Source: an uncultured Saprospiraceae bacterium (GTDB taxonomy: Bacteria; Bacteroidota; Bacteroidia; Chitinophagales; Saprospiraceae). From it: 64,000 bases of DNA. A program made the translations under genes and the position numbers. Every line of letters begins with the position of its first letter. Positions within the stretch are counted from its first letter, which is position 1. Of the stretch, positions 1-10,300 are shown piece after piece. A model generated the notes under the pieces. The model was not told where the DNA came from and ran no database searches. It saw only the letters and a list, made by a program, of their open reading frames with translations. The stretch lies in the NCBI GenBank assembly GCA_937959115.1, contig CALGAW010000028.1, positions 43,415-107,414 of the forward strand. Direction: 5' to 3'.

Positions 1-581
1 GTTCCGGTTGCCATGACCAATATGATCCTATCTTGCCCTTTTGAGATCGCTTCAATCGTTCTATTTACGGCATTTTGCTGGTAATATCTAGGCGTCATTC
101 CAGAAGTATCGGAATAGTAATCTTGTTCAACAATTTCTTTAGATTCTAAATTGTCAATTCCTCTATATTCCAGGTACTTAATCCAAAGTTGGTTTGGGCT
201 TGGAAAATCATTTAGACCTATTTCTTTTTCTGTTGATGTTGTTTTATCATGGAATACAAACGAATCTCCATTAGATGTAAAAACAAAGGGGATATGAAGA
301 ATTTCTGCATATTCAAGCGCTTGTTGCATCCCACTACCTACTGGCTTTTTATTGTCTTTTGCTTCAATAATTGCAATTGGAATATTGGGTTTGAAGTATA
401 AAATGTAGTCCGCTCTTTTTCTTTTTCCTCTTGTATGCAGTTTACCCTGAACAATAATTCGTCCGTCAGTAAAAGAGACTTCTTCTCTTACTTGCCTTTT
501 CATGTTCCAACCAGCCTGTTTTATTGCCGGATTGATGAATTTTGAGCATATATCTCTTTCAGACAGTTCTTTTTTATTCAT
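1..581 (-). CDS. hsdR: Type I restriction endonuclease subunit R (HsdR), N-terminal part, cut by window edge
   Basis: This is the first 193 residues of a type I restriction-modification motor/nuclease subunit; the gene continues beyond position 1. The protein begins MNKKELSERDICSKFI, a typical EcoEI-like HsdR start. It then has a PD-(D/E)XK nuclease core: an Asp in RADYILYF followed by IAIIEAKDN carrying the E-x-K pair. The last residues, ILVMATGT, are the start of a helicase Walker A motif (ATGTGKT in the family), so the SF2 translocase domain lies off-window. In the family, HsdR cleaves foreign DNA after ATP-driven translocation in complex with HsdM and HsdS; neither partner is visible here. 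The ATG at 581 gives the canonical N-terminus. Whether the complete gene is intact cannot be judged. Confidence 0.9.
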   Translation of the reverse strand, partial: MNKKELSERDICSKFINPAIKQAGWNMKRQVREEVSFTDGRIIVQGKLHTRGKRKRADYILYFKPNIPIAIIEAKDNKKPVGSGMQQALEYAEILHIPFVFTSNGDSFVFHDKTTSTEKEIGLNDFPSPNQLWIKYLEYRGIDNLESKEIVEQDYYSDTSGMTPRYYQQNAVNRTIEAISKGQDRIILVMATG

Positions 582-999
582 TTATTCTCAGAGTCTATTT
601 AAGCCGAATCAGATCTTTTACTTCTATATTCTGTATTTCTACAATTCTAATCATATTGATTTTTTGATTATGAACTGCCAAGATAGTTATAAAATAACAT
701 TGTCCTATGAAATTAGTTTTTTTGTTATCAGTATGAAGTAAAGCACTTTTTCAGGCTACATTACAATCACTTTCTACATTTTGGTGTAGGAAATGTAGCC
801 TTTAAAAAAGAAATTATGGAGGTGTGATGTTAAATTCTATCACAAAGCCCTGAATAATCAGTATGGATCAGGCAACCTTTTTTTTTAGTGAAAAATGCGT
901 ATTAAACAGAAAAATTTATAAAAAATATCGAGTTAGGGAACGCAACCAAGAAATCTGTTGTTACATTTGATAACAATTATTAAATCTCAAAAAACAATT
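582..999. other. Intergenic region with one stem-loop
   Basis: This AT-rich stretch separates the divergent hsdR and lipoprotein genes, so both promoters should lie here. I see no convincing coding sequence. The only clear structure is the nested stem-loop listed separately at 753-801. Confidence 0.6.
753..801. repeat. Nested inverted repeat / stem-loop
   Basis: The arms aggctacatt (753-762) and aatgtagcct (792-801) are perfectly complementary over 10 bp. Inside the loop a second stem pairs ctaca (774-778) with tgtag (785-789). There is no long T tract, so this is not a clear intrinsic terminator. It lies between divergent genes and could be an operator or an RNA structure; the function is unknown. 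Confidence 0.5.
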
Positions 1000-2226
1000 A
1001 TGAAAAAAATCGAAATTCTTATCCTGATCAGTTTTCTGTTAATTTTAGGATGTAAAAAAGATAACCCAATTGACGATGAACCTGAACCAGATCCATCCAC
1101 GGAGAACTTTGATATTACTCCAAATTTCGAAGTATTACATGTATTTGATGGTGAAGAAATGGAACTTATCGAAAGAACACCCGATAACGGCTTTATTACT
1201 GCCACATTTAATAATACTAATTTTGAGGTAATAAAACTGAGTTCCACCCACGATGTTCAGTGGAGAATGAATTTTGGAGGATCCGGATCTGATTATCCAA
1301 AGGCAATTCTAGTTACAAATGATGGCTACATAATGTCTAGTACTTCTAACTCTTCGGATGGTGATGTCATTCAAAATCATGGTGGTTATGACAGTTGGCA
1401 TTTCAAATTAAGTCAATCAGGGAGTTTATTATGGGAACAATGCTTTGGAGGATCGGGGAACGACGGAGTTGATGGTTCTATTTCCATTGTAGAAACGGGT
1501 GTAGGTGATTATACAATGTTTGGTCACTCAACCTCAACAGATGGTGATGTTTCACAAAACAATGGTGGTTTTGATGCTTGGTTCTATAAAATCAATTCCT
1601 CTGGAACAATTCAATTTGAGAAAAATTATGGTGGAGGCAACAATGACTTTGGAAGAAAAATATTAAAGAATGATGCAGGTTATGTCCTTTTATTAGATTC
1701 TGAATCGACTAATGGTGAATTCAACAGTATTGGTAGTTGGGTTGTTCAAATTAACGAAAGTGGATCTATAATGTGGAAAACATTTCTAGGTGGTCTTCAC
1801 TCAGGAACAATTATTCTTACTACTGATGGAGGAATCTTTGCTGTAAATTCCAGCTCTACTGGACTTCTATTAAATAAATTAGATATAAATGGAACTATTT
1901 TGGAATCGAATTCAATTGATATCCCCTTCGCCCAAGACAGAGCTAAACATGCAATAGAGACGACCGATGGTGGATTCATCATTTATGGAAAACTAAATGT
2001 TTCTAATGGTGGAGAAGTTTTTTTAGTTAGAACTACCCCTCTTTTAAATAAGGTTTATGAACAAATATATCCAGGAAACTTAGCTGATATACCGGTATCA
2101 ATAGTTAAAGGAAATTCTGCGGATTCCTATCTTTTTCAATTCATGACAAGGTCAAAAAATCTACCAGGAATCAATTATTCTTCCTTTAAAGCAACCGTCT
2201 TTATGGAATTGACAGAAGAGTATTAA
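1000..2226 (+). CDS. Exported lipoprotein with glycine-rich beta-propeller-like repeats
   Basis: The ATG at 1000 is preferred over an upstream TTG at 958 because it places a lipoprotein signal at the N-terminus: MKKIEILILIS, then LILGC with the lipobox Cys about residue 20. An acidic Pro/Asp/Glu linker follows. The rest consists of repeats of about 50-60 residues with a W/F-x-x-x-F/Y-GGSG core, phrases such as SSDGDV and STDGDV, and GG-DSWHFK or GG-DAWFYK strands. These repeats are common in Bacteroidota surface proteins and probably form a beta-propeller. There is no T9SS sorting domain, which fits a lipid-anchored protein. Substrate and role are unknown. The downstream gene is convergent. 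Confidence 0.75.
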   Translation: MKKIEILILISFLLILGCKKDNPIDDEPEPDPSTENFDITPNFEVLHVFDGEEMELIERTPDNGFITATFNNTNFEVIKLSSTHDVQWRMNFGGSGSDYPKAILVTNDGYIMSSTSNSSDGDVIQNHGGYDSWHFKLSQSGSLLWEQCFGGSGNDGVDGSISIVETGVGDYTMFGHSTSTDGDVSQNNGGFDAWFYKINSSGTIQFEKNYGGGNNDFGRKILKNDAGYVLLLDSESTNGEFNSIGSWVVQINESGSIMWKTFLGGLHSGTIILTTDGGIFAVNSSSTGLLLNKLDINGTILESNSIDIPFAQDRAKHAIETTDGGFIIYGKLNVSNGGEVFLVRTTPLLNKVYEQIYPGNLADIPVSIVKGNSADSYLFQFMTRSKNLPGINYSSFKATVFMELTEEY

Positions 2227-2711
2227 GAAAAAATTGAACTATAGTTGGATACAACTATCCAGTTTAACTTGTGTGTCGACAGGAATTATCTAATGTTAGT
2301 GGTTGAAAATTAGAGACGACAAGAACAGATTCGTGTTTTTCTCATTTAATGTGTGTTTTCTCTATTTTACGTTTGGCTTTCAAGTAATTTACATTTTGTT
2401 AATTAAAATATTTTTTATTAAGATGTAATTGTAAAAAAACAATCAATAAAAAATGAACCAGAACACTGTTTTTATACGGCTACAAGACATAAAAAAGACC
2501 AGCTAAACTGCTGATTTCCTTTTCTTTGTATTTAAGAACTTTTGTCGTTTTAATAGAAAGGGAGAGGCCGTAGGTTCATCCCGGTAGTTTTTATCGGGAC
2601 CGCTACAAAGAAAGCCTGATAGTCAATCGATTATCAGGCTTTTATCTTTTAAAGGGTAACAAATGCGCAACAAAAAAGCTAAAATGAACCAATGATTCAA
2701 GGACCAAACCC
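2227..2711. other. Intergenic region between convergent genes
   Basis: No gene is visible. Near its right end are a small imperfect stem around 2573-2601 (atcccggta ... tatcgggac) and the strong stem-loop at 2611-2642. The rest is AT-rich without clear structure. Confidence 0.6.
2611..2642. terminator. Bidirectional intrinsic terminator
   Basis: A perfect 11-bp stem (aaagcctgata with tatcaggcttt) encloses a 10-nt loop, with A-rich flank on the left and a T-rich tract on the right. It lies downstream of both convergent genes, the lipoprotein (+) and the giant FG-GAP/SprB gene (-), and can serve either strand. Confidence 0.8.
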
Positions 2712-5700
2712 TTACTTAAAATAGACCAATCGCTCCGAATCCGTATTATTCAACGGGTTACACTCTCCACCAGCAAACGGAAGAACCGTCACCGTCAACG
2801 TCGTTTGTCCATCCGTGGACTGAGGATCGTAGAAAGAATGAAAACCAAAAGCAGACTTCGTGCCGCCACTAATCACGAGGTTCGGCCCATTGTACGTCCA
2901 GGTATGCACAAACCCATTATCACCAAGGTAGTTCCAATCTGCATTGTTTACCGGCTTCAGTGCAGACATCGTCAAACCAATGTCCCAGACAAAAACCAGA
3001 CGTGGGTCGGAAGGCATTCTCACCACAATGATAGCGCCATCCGTATCGACGTTGTTGAGCTCCGTGATTTCAATAGCAGCTTGTACCATAGACGCCCCTG
3101 CAATGTTACCAGGAACAATGGTCATAATCGGCGACAAATCAGGACACAGATTCGAGCAATCACTTTGATCTGCCGTAATTGGAAGGGTGACACTCGTTTC
3201 ATCAAATATACATGGGTCACAAGGATCAGTCATGTCAGCACATTCGTCTTGATTGGAAGCCCCATCACCGTCAGCATCTTGAGTGGAAATGGGATGATTT
3301 GGGTCTGCGCTCAACGTGGCGCAGATGTCAAAATCTGCACATGGATCACAACTCAGCGAATCAATGAAAACCGATACCATCTCAAAACAGCCAATACTGT
3401 CTGTGACAGTGACCCAATAGGTACCCAATGCCAATCCCGTTAGGATAGGTGTCGTCTGATTGCCTGCCGCCGCATCCCATTGATAAGTGTATCCAGGTAT
3501 ACCTCCAGTAGACGTTAGCGAAATAGAACCATCTGATAAACCAGGACAAGACACATCAGCGGCATCTACTACCACTCCTAACTTTGGCGGTTCCGTAATC
3601 GTCACGGTGCCTGTCGTTGCACATCCATTATTGTCTGTTGCGGTAACAGTGTAGGTCCCCATGTTAAGGCCATATGCCGTTTGACCAATTTGATTGTAGG
3701 CACCACTATCCCATTGATAAAAATAAGGTAAGGTGCCACCTGTGGGACTAGAAGTTGCCGTACCATTGTATCCTGCTTGGCAAGTAGGGTTGCTACTACT
3801 GACCGTGCTCACCATAACATCCGGCTCGGTTATCATTATATCAGTAAAGGCAATACAACCCGCATCATCTACGATCGTAATGGTGTAGGATCCAACACAA
3901 AGCCCCGTACCAACTGCTGTGTTTCCAACGGTTGTTGGACCGGCCCAGGTATAATTGAAAGGAGGCGATCCATCAGTCGTATTTATCGTAATCGTCCCAT
4001 TGCAATCATTTTTACAATTGATTATTCCTGTGATGGCGGCATCAGAAGTAGGAATGCTACCAACCAGTACAGTGATCATCGTAGCCGGACTTTCACAACG
4101 CAATGGATCATTAGGATCAAATTCGATAACGTATGCCGTGTAGGTGCCAGCAACATTTATTTCTGCAAATAAGGCAGGATCAATGGTAACTCCTGTTCCA
4201 ATCAAAACACCAGTTGTTAATGGATCATCATCATACCAATACAAGTTGTGTCCTGTTTTAGAAAGCATCGTGGTTACTGTATCAGGCAATGCAGAACCTT
4301 GACAATAAGGACCATAGGTGTTTTCAGGCGGTGGAGGAATTCGACATTCAAATACATAAATGTTGTTGAGATAATCACATTCATCCTCATCTGTTATTGG
4401 AAAATCACCAGCAATATCGTAAGGTGTTGAATTGGTTCCACCATCATTGAGAATGATGTAAAGTGGTCCTGCTGGACATGTATCCAGAGAAAACATAACG
4501 GAAATACTGTCTAAAGGTTCCACATCAAATCCAATACTATCAGCAAACAAAACATTGACTGTTGCAGCCTCCGGGTTGCCATCATAAACGGTATAAAAGA
4601 AGCCAGACGGAATCGCCTTATCGCCAAAACTGAGTATGGTCATTTCATATTCGAAAGCGTTCATTTCACAATCAAAACCTGAACCACGTTGAATCGTTGA
4701 AATCTCAGCCTCCGCAGTTCCAGGCTCTTCCACTTGTCCCAGTGTATCAAGTCTTGGAGATTGGACCAGGAAGTTATTTAGCAATCCATTAGAAGTCGTT
4801 AGATTACTGTTTGGGATTTTTGGAATAGTTAAATCATCATTGATATTTGTAACATTGTACGCATGTTGGTTCCAGACACTTCTGGAGGGAACCCATGGGT
4901 CATTCTGCGAGGCAAAAGCACTTAAACCCACATCACGACAAGTACAGATCAGGTTGGTTTCACCGTCTCCATTGACATCGGCCACGACAGGGTATTCCCA
5001 TCTCGTTCCAGAGGTACATGGTGTCATATATCGTACAAAACCGTCTTTACCATTTAGAATTCTCAGACTTGTCTCGTCTCTATAAACGACTTCAAAAGCA
5101 CCATCGCCGTCAAAATCGAATACGGAACTACCTGTAATTCCAGAACGGTCATTGGTTTCGATTTCCCAAAGCATTCCCCCTGTAGGAGCGTTTATAATAT
5201 CATCTATAATTCCATATTGACCTCTATTCGTTATTGTTGGATGAGCATAATGAAGCCCCATTTCTAGGGCACCGTCGCCATCAAAATCTGCAATATTGAT
5301 TCTACCAGCTCTTGCGAACCCGGCAGATAACGTAAAGTCAAGCATAATGGAATCGGTTTGTCCTTCCCATACAATTACTCTGACACCACCAGTAACGAGA
5401 TAAGGAAATACAACATCATAATCACCATCACCATCCATATCCGCTACCGAGGTAGAGCGCATTAGTAAAGCAGCTGCCGGAAGTGAAGTGAGTACACTGA
5501 TTTCAGTGATGGAGCCGGTAGCAAGGTTCACAGAAAACACTCTGCCGCTCATGACTAACTCTAAGCCATGGCAATCGGCACAAGCTGTGGGAGGGAGCAT
5601 ATCAATAGCCACAGCGCCACCCAGATCTATATAGTTAATTCCTGCAGTAGCAATCAAGTCTGCATCTGTACCATCGAAAGCCGTCCTCCAAATTTGAGAA

Positions 5701-6878
5701 CCAGAAAATAGTTCAACATTACCATCACCGTCAAAATCTGCCAATCCTGGCACGAATTTGTTGTTGCCTGCAAGGGCGAGCGAATCTCCTGCGAGCTGTT
5801 GTGTCCATGTATTTCCGTCAAAGTCAAGTCGAACCCATTGACTATTTGCCAGCAGCGTAAAGATTTCCCCATAACCATCACCGTCAACATCTCCAATCGC
5901 ATTACTGGAGTTGTTTTGATTCATTGTTCCTACAAGAATGTTATGTTGTATCGCTCCTGTTTGTCCATTTACAACATATATTCTATTCACATAATTATCC
6001 ACCACCACATCTGTAATTCCGTCACCTGTAACATCACCAATAAGGGGTGTTTCTCGACCATCCACTTTAATGGAATTCCAAACCAGTTCAGGTGTAAAAA
6101 CAGTTGTTGAAGGCGGAACAAACTGACACGCACTCGTTGTAGGGCATCCGATAGAATTCACAATAGTTCCAGGAGGCGTATTGGGACATCTGTCTTCTGC
6201 ATCAGAAACCGTGTCTCCATCGTCATCACAGGCATTAGCGGTGTTGGTGGGTAAGCATGGATTTTGTCCTTCTAAAGCATTTTCCTGACTATTATTAAAA
6301 CCATCTCCATCACAATCCAGATAAAAGACAGAAAGATACGTAGGTTCACAGGCATTATTGGGATCTGTACCATTCACGATTTCATCACTATCTGTAAAGC
6401 CATCATTGTCTGTGTCAGGGCAGAAATCATAGGAAATCGCATCAAACTGCATCGTCCCTGCTTGTACACTAAATCGGACAAATCTTGTTGGAACGGTAAC
6501 TGTTAATGTTCCTATAATCAATGCATTGAGGGTGTCAGTGGCACCAAAAGTTGTTCTGTCATAAAAATTGAAACCATCAGGAGAGGTCTCTACAACTCCA
6601 ACACCGATAGCATTTGTTTTTTTGAGATAAAGCTGAATGTCTTCCCCTGGTGGAACAACATCCGTCAGGTCTAAAATTAAAGAAGCTATTACAGAAATGT
6701 TTCCAGTAAATACACTATCAGGTGCTCCTAAAGAATTTGTGGGACCTAGCATTCCACTATAATTCTGATAACTGTCAGCATTTCCTGTTAATGTTGTGCC
6801 AAGCGGACATTGAGAAAAAGCAATTGTATTGAAATTGCAGAATAAAAGGAGGAGGAATAGTTTTATGCAGTTCGTCAT
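2712..6878 (-). CDS. Giant secreted FG-GAP propeller / SprB-repeat surface protein
   Basis: The ATG at 6878 gives a clean signal peptide (MTNCIKLFLLLLF, cleavage near AFSQ); the longer frame to 6923 lacks one. The mature protein of about 1365 residues has thrombospondin type 3-like Ca-binding stretches (about 155-250, e.g. DTDNDGFTDSDE) and then seven FG-GAP/VCBS units (about 260-690; IGDVTGDG, IGDVDGDG, LADFDGDG, VADMDGDG, IADFDGDG, VFDFDGDG, VADVNGDG), enough for one seven-bladed propeller. A CARDB-like region and an Ig-like segment (YWYDDDP) follow, then three SprB-type repeats (about 945-1190; YTITIVDDAGC, YTVTATDNNGC, YWVTVTDSIGC). A second DADGDG loop and a C-terminal beta-rich domain close it. 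SprB-type repeats occur in gliding adhesins. No T9SS sorting domain is recognisable at the C-terminus, so how it stays at the surface is unclear. Confidence 0.85.
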   Translation of the reverse strand: MTNCIKLFLLLLFCNFNTIAFSQCPLGTTLTGNADSYQNYSGMLGPTNSLGAPDSVFTGNISVIASLILDLTDVVPPGEDIQLYLKKTNAIGVGVVETSPDGFNFYDRTTFGATDTLNALIIGTLTVTVPTRFVRFSVQAGTMQFDAISYDFCPDTDNDGFTDSDEIVNGTDPNNACEPTYLSVFYLDCDGDGFNNSQENALEGQNPCLPTNTANACDDDGDTVSDAEDRCPNTPPGTIVNSIGCPTTSACQFVPPSTTVFTPELVWNSIKVDGRETPLIGDVTGDGITDVVVDNYVNRIYVVNGQTGAIQHNILVGTMNQNNSSNAIGDVDGDGYGEIFTLLANSQWVRLDFDGNTWTQQLAGDSLALAGNNKFVPGLADFDGDGNVELFSGSQIWRTAFDGTDADLIATAGINYIDLGGAVAIDMLPPTACADCHGLELVMSGRVFSVNLATGSITEISVLTSLPAAALLMRSTSVADMDGDGDYDVVFPYLVTGGVRVIVWEGQTDSIMLDFTLSAGFARAGRINIADFDGDGALEMGLHYAHPTITNRGQYGIIDDIINAPTGGMLWEIETNDRSGITGSSVFDFDGDGAFEVVYRDETSLRILNGKDGFVRYMTPCTSGTRWEYPVVADVNGDGETNLICTCRDVGLSAFASQNDPWVPSRSVWNQHAYNVTNINDDLTIPKIPNSNLTTSNGLLNNFLVQSPRLDTLGQVEEPGTAEAEISTIQRGSGFDCEMNAFEYEMTILSFGDKAIPSGFFYTVYDGNPEAATVNVLFADSIGFDVEPLDSISVMFSLDTCPAGPLYIILNDGGTNSTPYDIAGDFPITDEDECDYLNNIYVFECRIPPPPENTYGPYCQGSALPDTVTTMLSKTGHNLYWYDDDPLTTGVLIGTGVTIDPALFAEINVAGTYTAYVIEFDPNDPLRCESPATMITVLVGSIPTSDAAITGIINCKNDCNGTITINTTDGSPPFNYTWAGPTTVGNTAVGTGLCVGSYTITIVDDAGCIAFTDIMITEPDVMVSTVSSSNPTCQAGYNGTATSSPTGGTLPYFYQWDSGAYNQIGQTAYGLNMGTYTVTATDNNGCATTGTVTITEPPKLGVVVDAADVSCPGLSDGSISLTSTGGIPGYTYQWDAAAGNQTTPILTGLALGTYWVTVTDSIGCFEMVSVFIDSLSCDPCADFDICATLSADPNHPISTQDADGDGASNQDECADMTDPCDPCIFDETSVTLPITADQSDCSNLCPDLSPIMTIVPGNIAGASMVQAAIEITELNNVDTDGAIIVVRMPSDPRLVFVWDIGLTMSALKPVNNADWNYLGDNGFVHTWTYNGPNLVISGGTKSAFGFHSFYDPQSTDGQTTLTVTVLPFAGGECNPLNNTDSERLVYFK

Positions 6879-7359
6879 TTTTGGTTGGTTTAAAGTTGGT
6901 GTAAAGGGAAAAAGGCAATACAACTATATATCGTTATAGGTAGTTCGTATAGAAAGCCTTTGATAGCAGATCAATGACATTTCCTTAACTTTTCCTTAAC
7001 AAATATAGCATATTTAGTGATTAACCAATGTTTACAGGAGGGAAAAATGTTTTCTTACCCAAAATGAGGTCATTGAATTCTGTTGGTTACATAGTCGTTC
7101 TTGTTTATCTTTCAAGGAGGTGTGTCATGAACTATTATCACGATCATGTGATCTGAGATCTGCAAAAACCAATCAAAAGAAGTAAACGCCCAACCAATTA
7201 ACCAAATCTTTTAACCCTGTTTTTGTACAATTCTATATTAATCTGATTAAATTAGATGAATTGACAACCCCACAAAGGACAGATCCTCCCCAACGAATAA
7301 ATAAACGAAACACATTCTAATACGATTGATTGTTGAAATCAATTTTAAAATTTATTCTA
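6879..7359. other. Divergent intergenic region
   Basis: It lies between two divergently transcribed surface-protein genes and must hold both promoters, but I see no confident consensus pair. It contains an unusually good Shine-Dalgarno (aaggagg, 7114-7120) six bases before a 9-codon open frame (7127-7156) that itself contains the palindrome gatca-tg-tgatc. See findings. Confidence 0.5.
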
Positions 7360-10300
7360 ATGCTAACACTAAAACGGACCCTACCCGTCTTTACCCTACT
7401 CTTTATGCTGTCCATTATCCTTGGAACAGGGGGACTTGATGCTCAACCACTCAATAACCACTTACAATTTGATGGAGTGGACGATTATGTCAGCCTAAAC
7501 AATATGGATGTTTCAGGTAATGCAATCACCCTGGAAGCACTTATAAACAGCTCCAACCTGAATAATTGTAGCACTGGAGATTGTAGGATAATATCAAAAG
7601 CCATTGGCGTTGCTGAGGACGACCATTATTGGATGCTAAGCACCTTTAACAATGGAGCAGAATCGGTTCTACGATTTCGACTAACAACAAATGGTATAAC
7701 AACCACTCAAATTGCTACCATAGGCTCCTTTTCAAACAATACCTGGTACCATGTTGCGGCGACCTACGATGGCTCAACCATGAAGTTATTCCTCGACGGG
7801 AATGAAATTAGTAGTATTCCCAAAACAGGAAGTTTGACGACAAACGCCACCGCAGACGCCTGGATAGGAGGGAATCCGCCAATCGCCACCACCCGTCCCT
7901 GGCAAGGCGGAATTGACGAAGTTAGAATTTGGAACACCGCAAGAACAGCAGCTGAAATCCAGGCTAACCTAAACACGGAGTTAACAGGCAGCGAGTCTGG
8001 CCTTAAAGCCTATTATCAGTTCACTGAAGGGACTGGGCAAACCATCAACGACAGCGCTGGGAACAACAATACCGTGCTTGGTAGCACCAACAGCACAGAC
8101 ACCAATGATCCGACCTTTGTCATCAGCAATCCCCAACAAGAAGTGACCGTCAATTTAAACGTTTTTCTGGAAGGGGCCTACGATCCTGCACAGGCTGCTA
8201 TGACTGGAGAGTTACTCCTTAGAGGCGTTGTGCCACAAGGTCAGCCATACTTGGATGCTCCTTGGAATTATCCTGGAACAGAAGGCAGTGGTTGGTTGCC
8301 GATCGATTATCCAGTTGAAACGGTTGATTGGGTGCTTGTTTCGCTTCGAGAAACCTTGGATCCTGAAACTGAAGTTGCCCGTGTAGCTGCTGTTTTACTT
8401 AAGGACGGGACCATTTCGCCCTTTAATATTGACCTAAATGGTGCAACAAATCCATTGTACGTCATGATCGAACATCGAAATCATTTACCCATACTTTCGG
8501 CACAGTCTATTCCTATTGTAAATAACACACTTTCCTATGATTTTACAGCAGAAAACAGTTACAGTCCATCTGGGTTTGGTCAAAAACAGGTGGGTGCAAA
8601 CTGGATGATGTATGGCGGAAATGCTGATCAGGATGCCTTAAACGGCTGTGATATCAATGCAGCAGATCGAATTTACTGGCAGACCGTCAACGGGTTGTTT
8701 GATGTCTATAACCCTGGTGATTATGATTTGAATGGTGATATTAATGCAGCGGATAGAATTATTTTTAGTGTAAACAATGGAATATTTACATCGATACCAA
8801 AGTCAGACTCCAGTCCTGAATTGAGTTGCACAGCACCGAATTTTGTGCTTGATACCTGTAGCTATATGGTGAGCTGGACCCATCCCAATCCCTTGTCGAC
8901 TACCGTAAATTATGATCTTAAGATAAATGGGATCGATCCTGGACCCTCTGTCGTTTATCCAGCAACCTCAAAGACTGTTGACATTTGTAATTTGTTGGGG
9001 ATTAATTCCGGTAACGGATCGGTTGATATAGAACTGTTTTATTGGTATGATGGCGATGTAAGTGATATCCGTTCTGCAGGAATCTGTACCATCAATTATA
9101 ATTTTCAGTCATCGCCACCGGGTAATGGTACAACCTACGCCGATATCCTGGCCAATGCGCCGGCTTGGATGTGTGTGCAGTCAGCGAATGAATATTTAGC
9201 GGAGTTTTTGAGACAGAATCCTGATGTGAGTTACTGGAATCAGGATCATGCTGGGCAATTGATTACACCATTGGCCGAACCCGCAATTACAGGGACGGTT
9301 GTGAACATTTCTCCATCAGGAAATAATCATACACAATTGATCGAAAATGCCATAGCACAAGCTGGACAAGATGGGGCAGTAGACGGTGGTGGCGGCATCT
9401 TTTTAGTCAATAATTTGTTGGTAAATGAAGCAAGTCTTACCCTGAGGAATATAACGTTAAAACCTTCCGTGAATGCTGCTTACAAGTGTGTTACAGTAGC
9501 TGCACCTGATGTGACCTTTTTCCAAGTATCGCTCGATTTAGAAAACAAGCCGTACCAATATGGAATTGATGTTAATGCTAATGCAGATCGTTTCGCTATG
9601 GTAGAAAGCACCATTACTAATTTATACAATAATTCTGGAGGCTCTGGTGCCATGCTGAGACTCAGCCAATCAACGGATGATGTATACATCGTGAACAATG
9701 AATTTATTCACGGCATAGGAGAATCACCACCAAACGATAACTCTTTGTTACGAGGTATTGTCGTCAATTCATCGACTAGAGACGATCCTAAAGGTGGCAT
9801 CATAGCAAGCAACCTCTTTGACGACCTTCAAGCGGAAGGAAAAGGGGATGATGCAGATGCTATGTTTTTTGGAAACTTTGCTAGTCGGCAATACCAAATT
9901 GGATTTAGAATGGCCGTTTTAGCAAACGAAGGCGTAAATGCAGGAAAACGATTGATTAAAGCGCAAGGTGGAGGTGTGGATGCACATTCGAATGTGAATC
10001 ATTGGAAAGATTTGAATGGAGAACTTGGCATTCGTACCACGAGATGTCATTATGACAATCATGGTGTTTCCAATACAAAGTGGACCAATAACCTAGGAAT
10101 AAGCGATTACTCGAACCCTAATTCTGAGGCATTCTTTATGCAAATTGGAAACCATCTATGGTCAGATAACTATTTTGCAGAAGGAATTGTATTTAATTGT
10201 AACAAGAACATACAAAATGTGGTGAACACTCCAACGAATGTAAGCAGTTATGGCTTTGTCATTACAGATTATTCTAACGGTGCTAATAGTACGCCATGGC

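Noticed and set aside
502..741. Plus-strand frame of 79 codons
   Set aside because: It overlaps the start of hsdR on the other strand and is Phe/Tyr/Ile-rich AT noise.
2560..2610. tRNA-like 3' end (gtaggttcatcc, gggaccgctaca)
   Set aside because: The T-loop-like word and acceptor-like end are suggestive, but no 5' half, D arm or anticodon arm could be found upstream, and the T stem does not pair. At most it is a remnant.
2805..3443. Open frame of 212 codons on the plus strand
   Set aside because: It is antisense to the SprB-repeat part of the giant gene; composition is Arg/His/Cys-rich and reflects the repeated coding strand.
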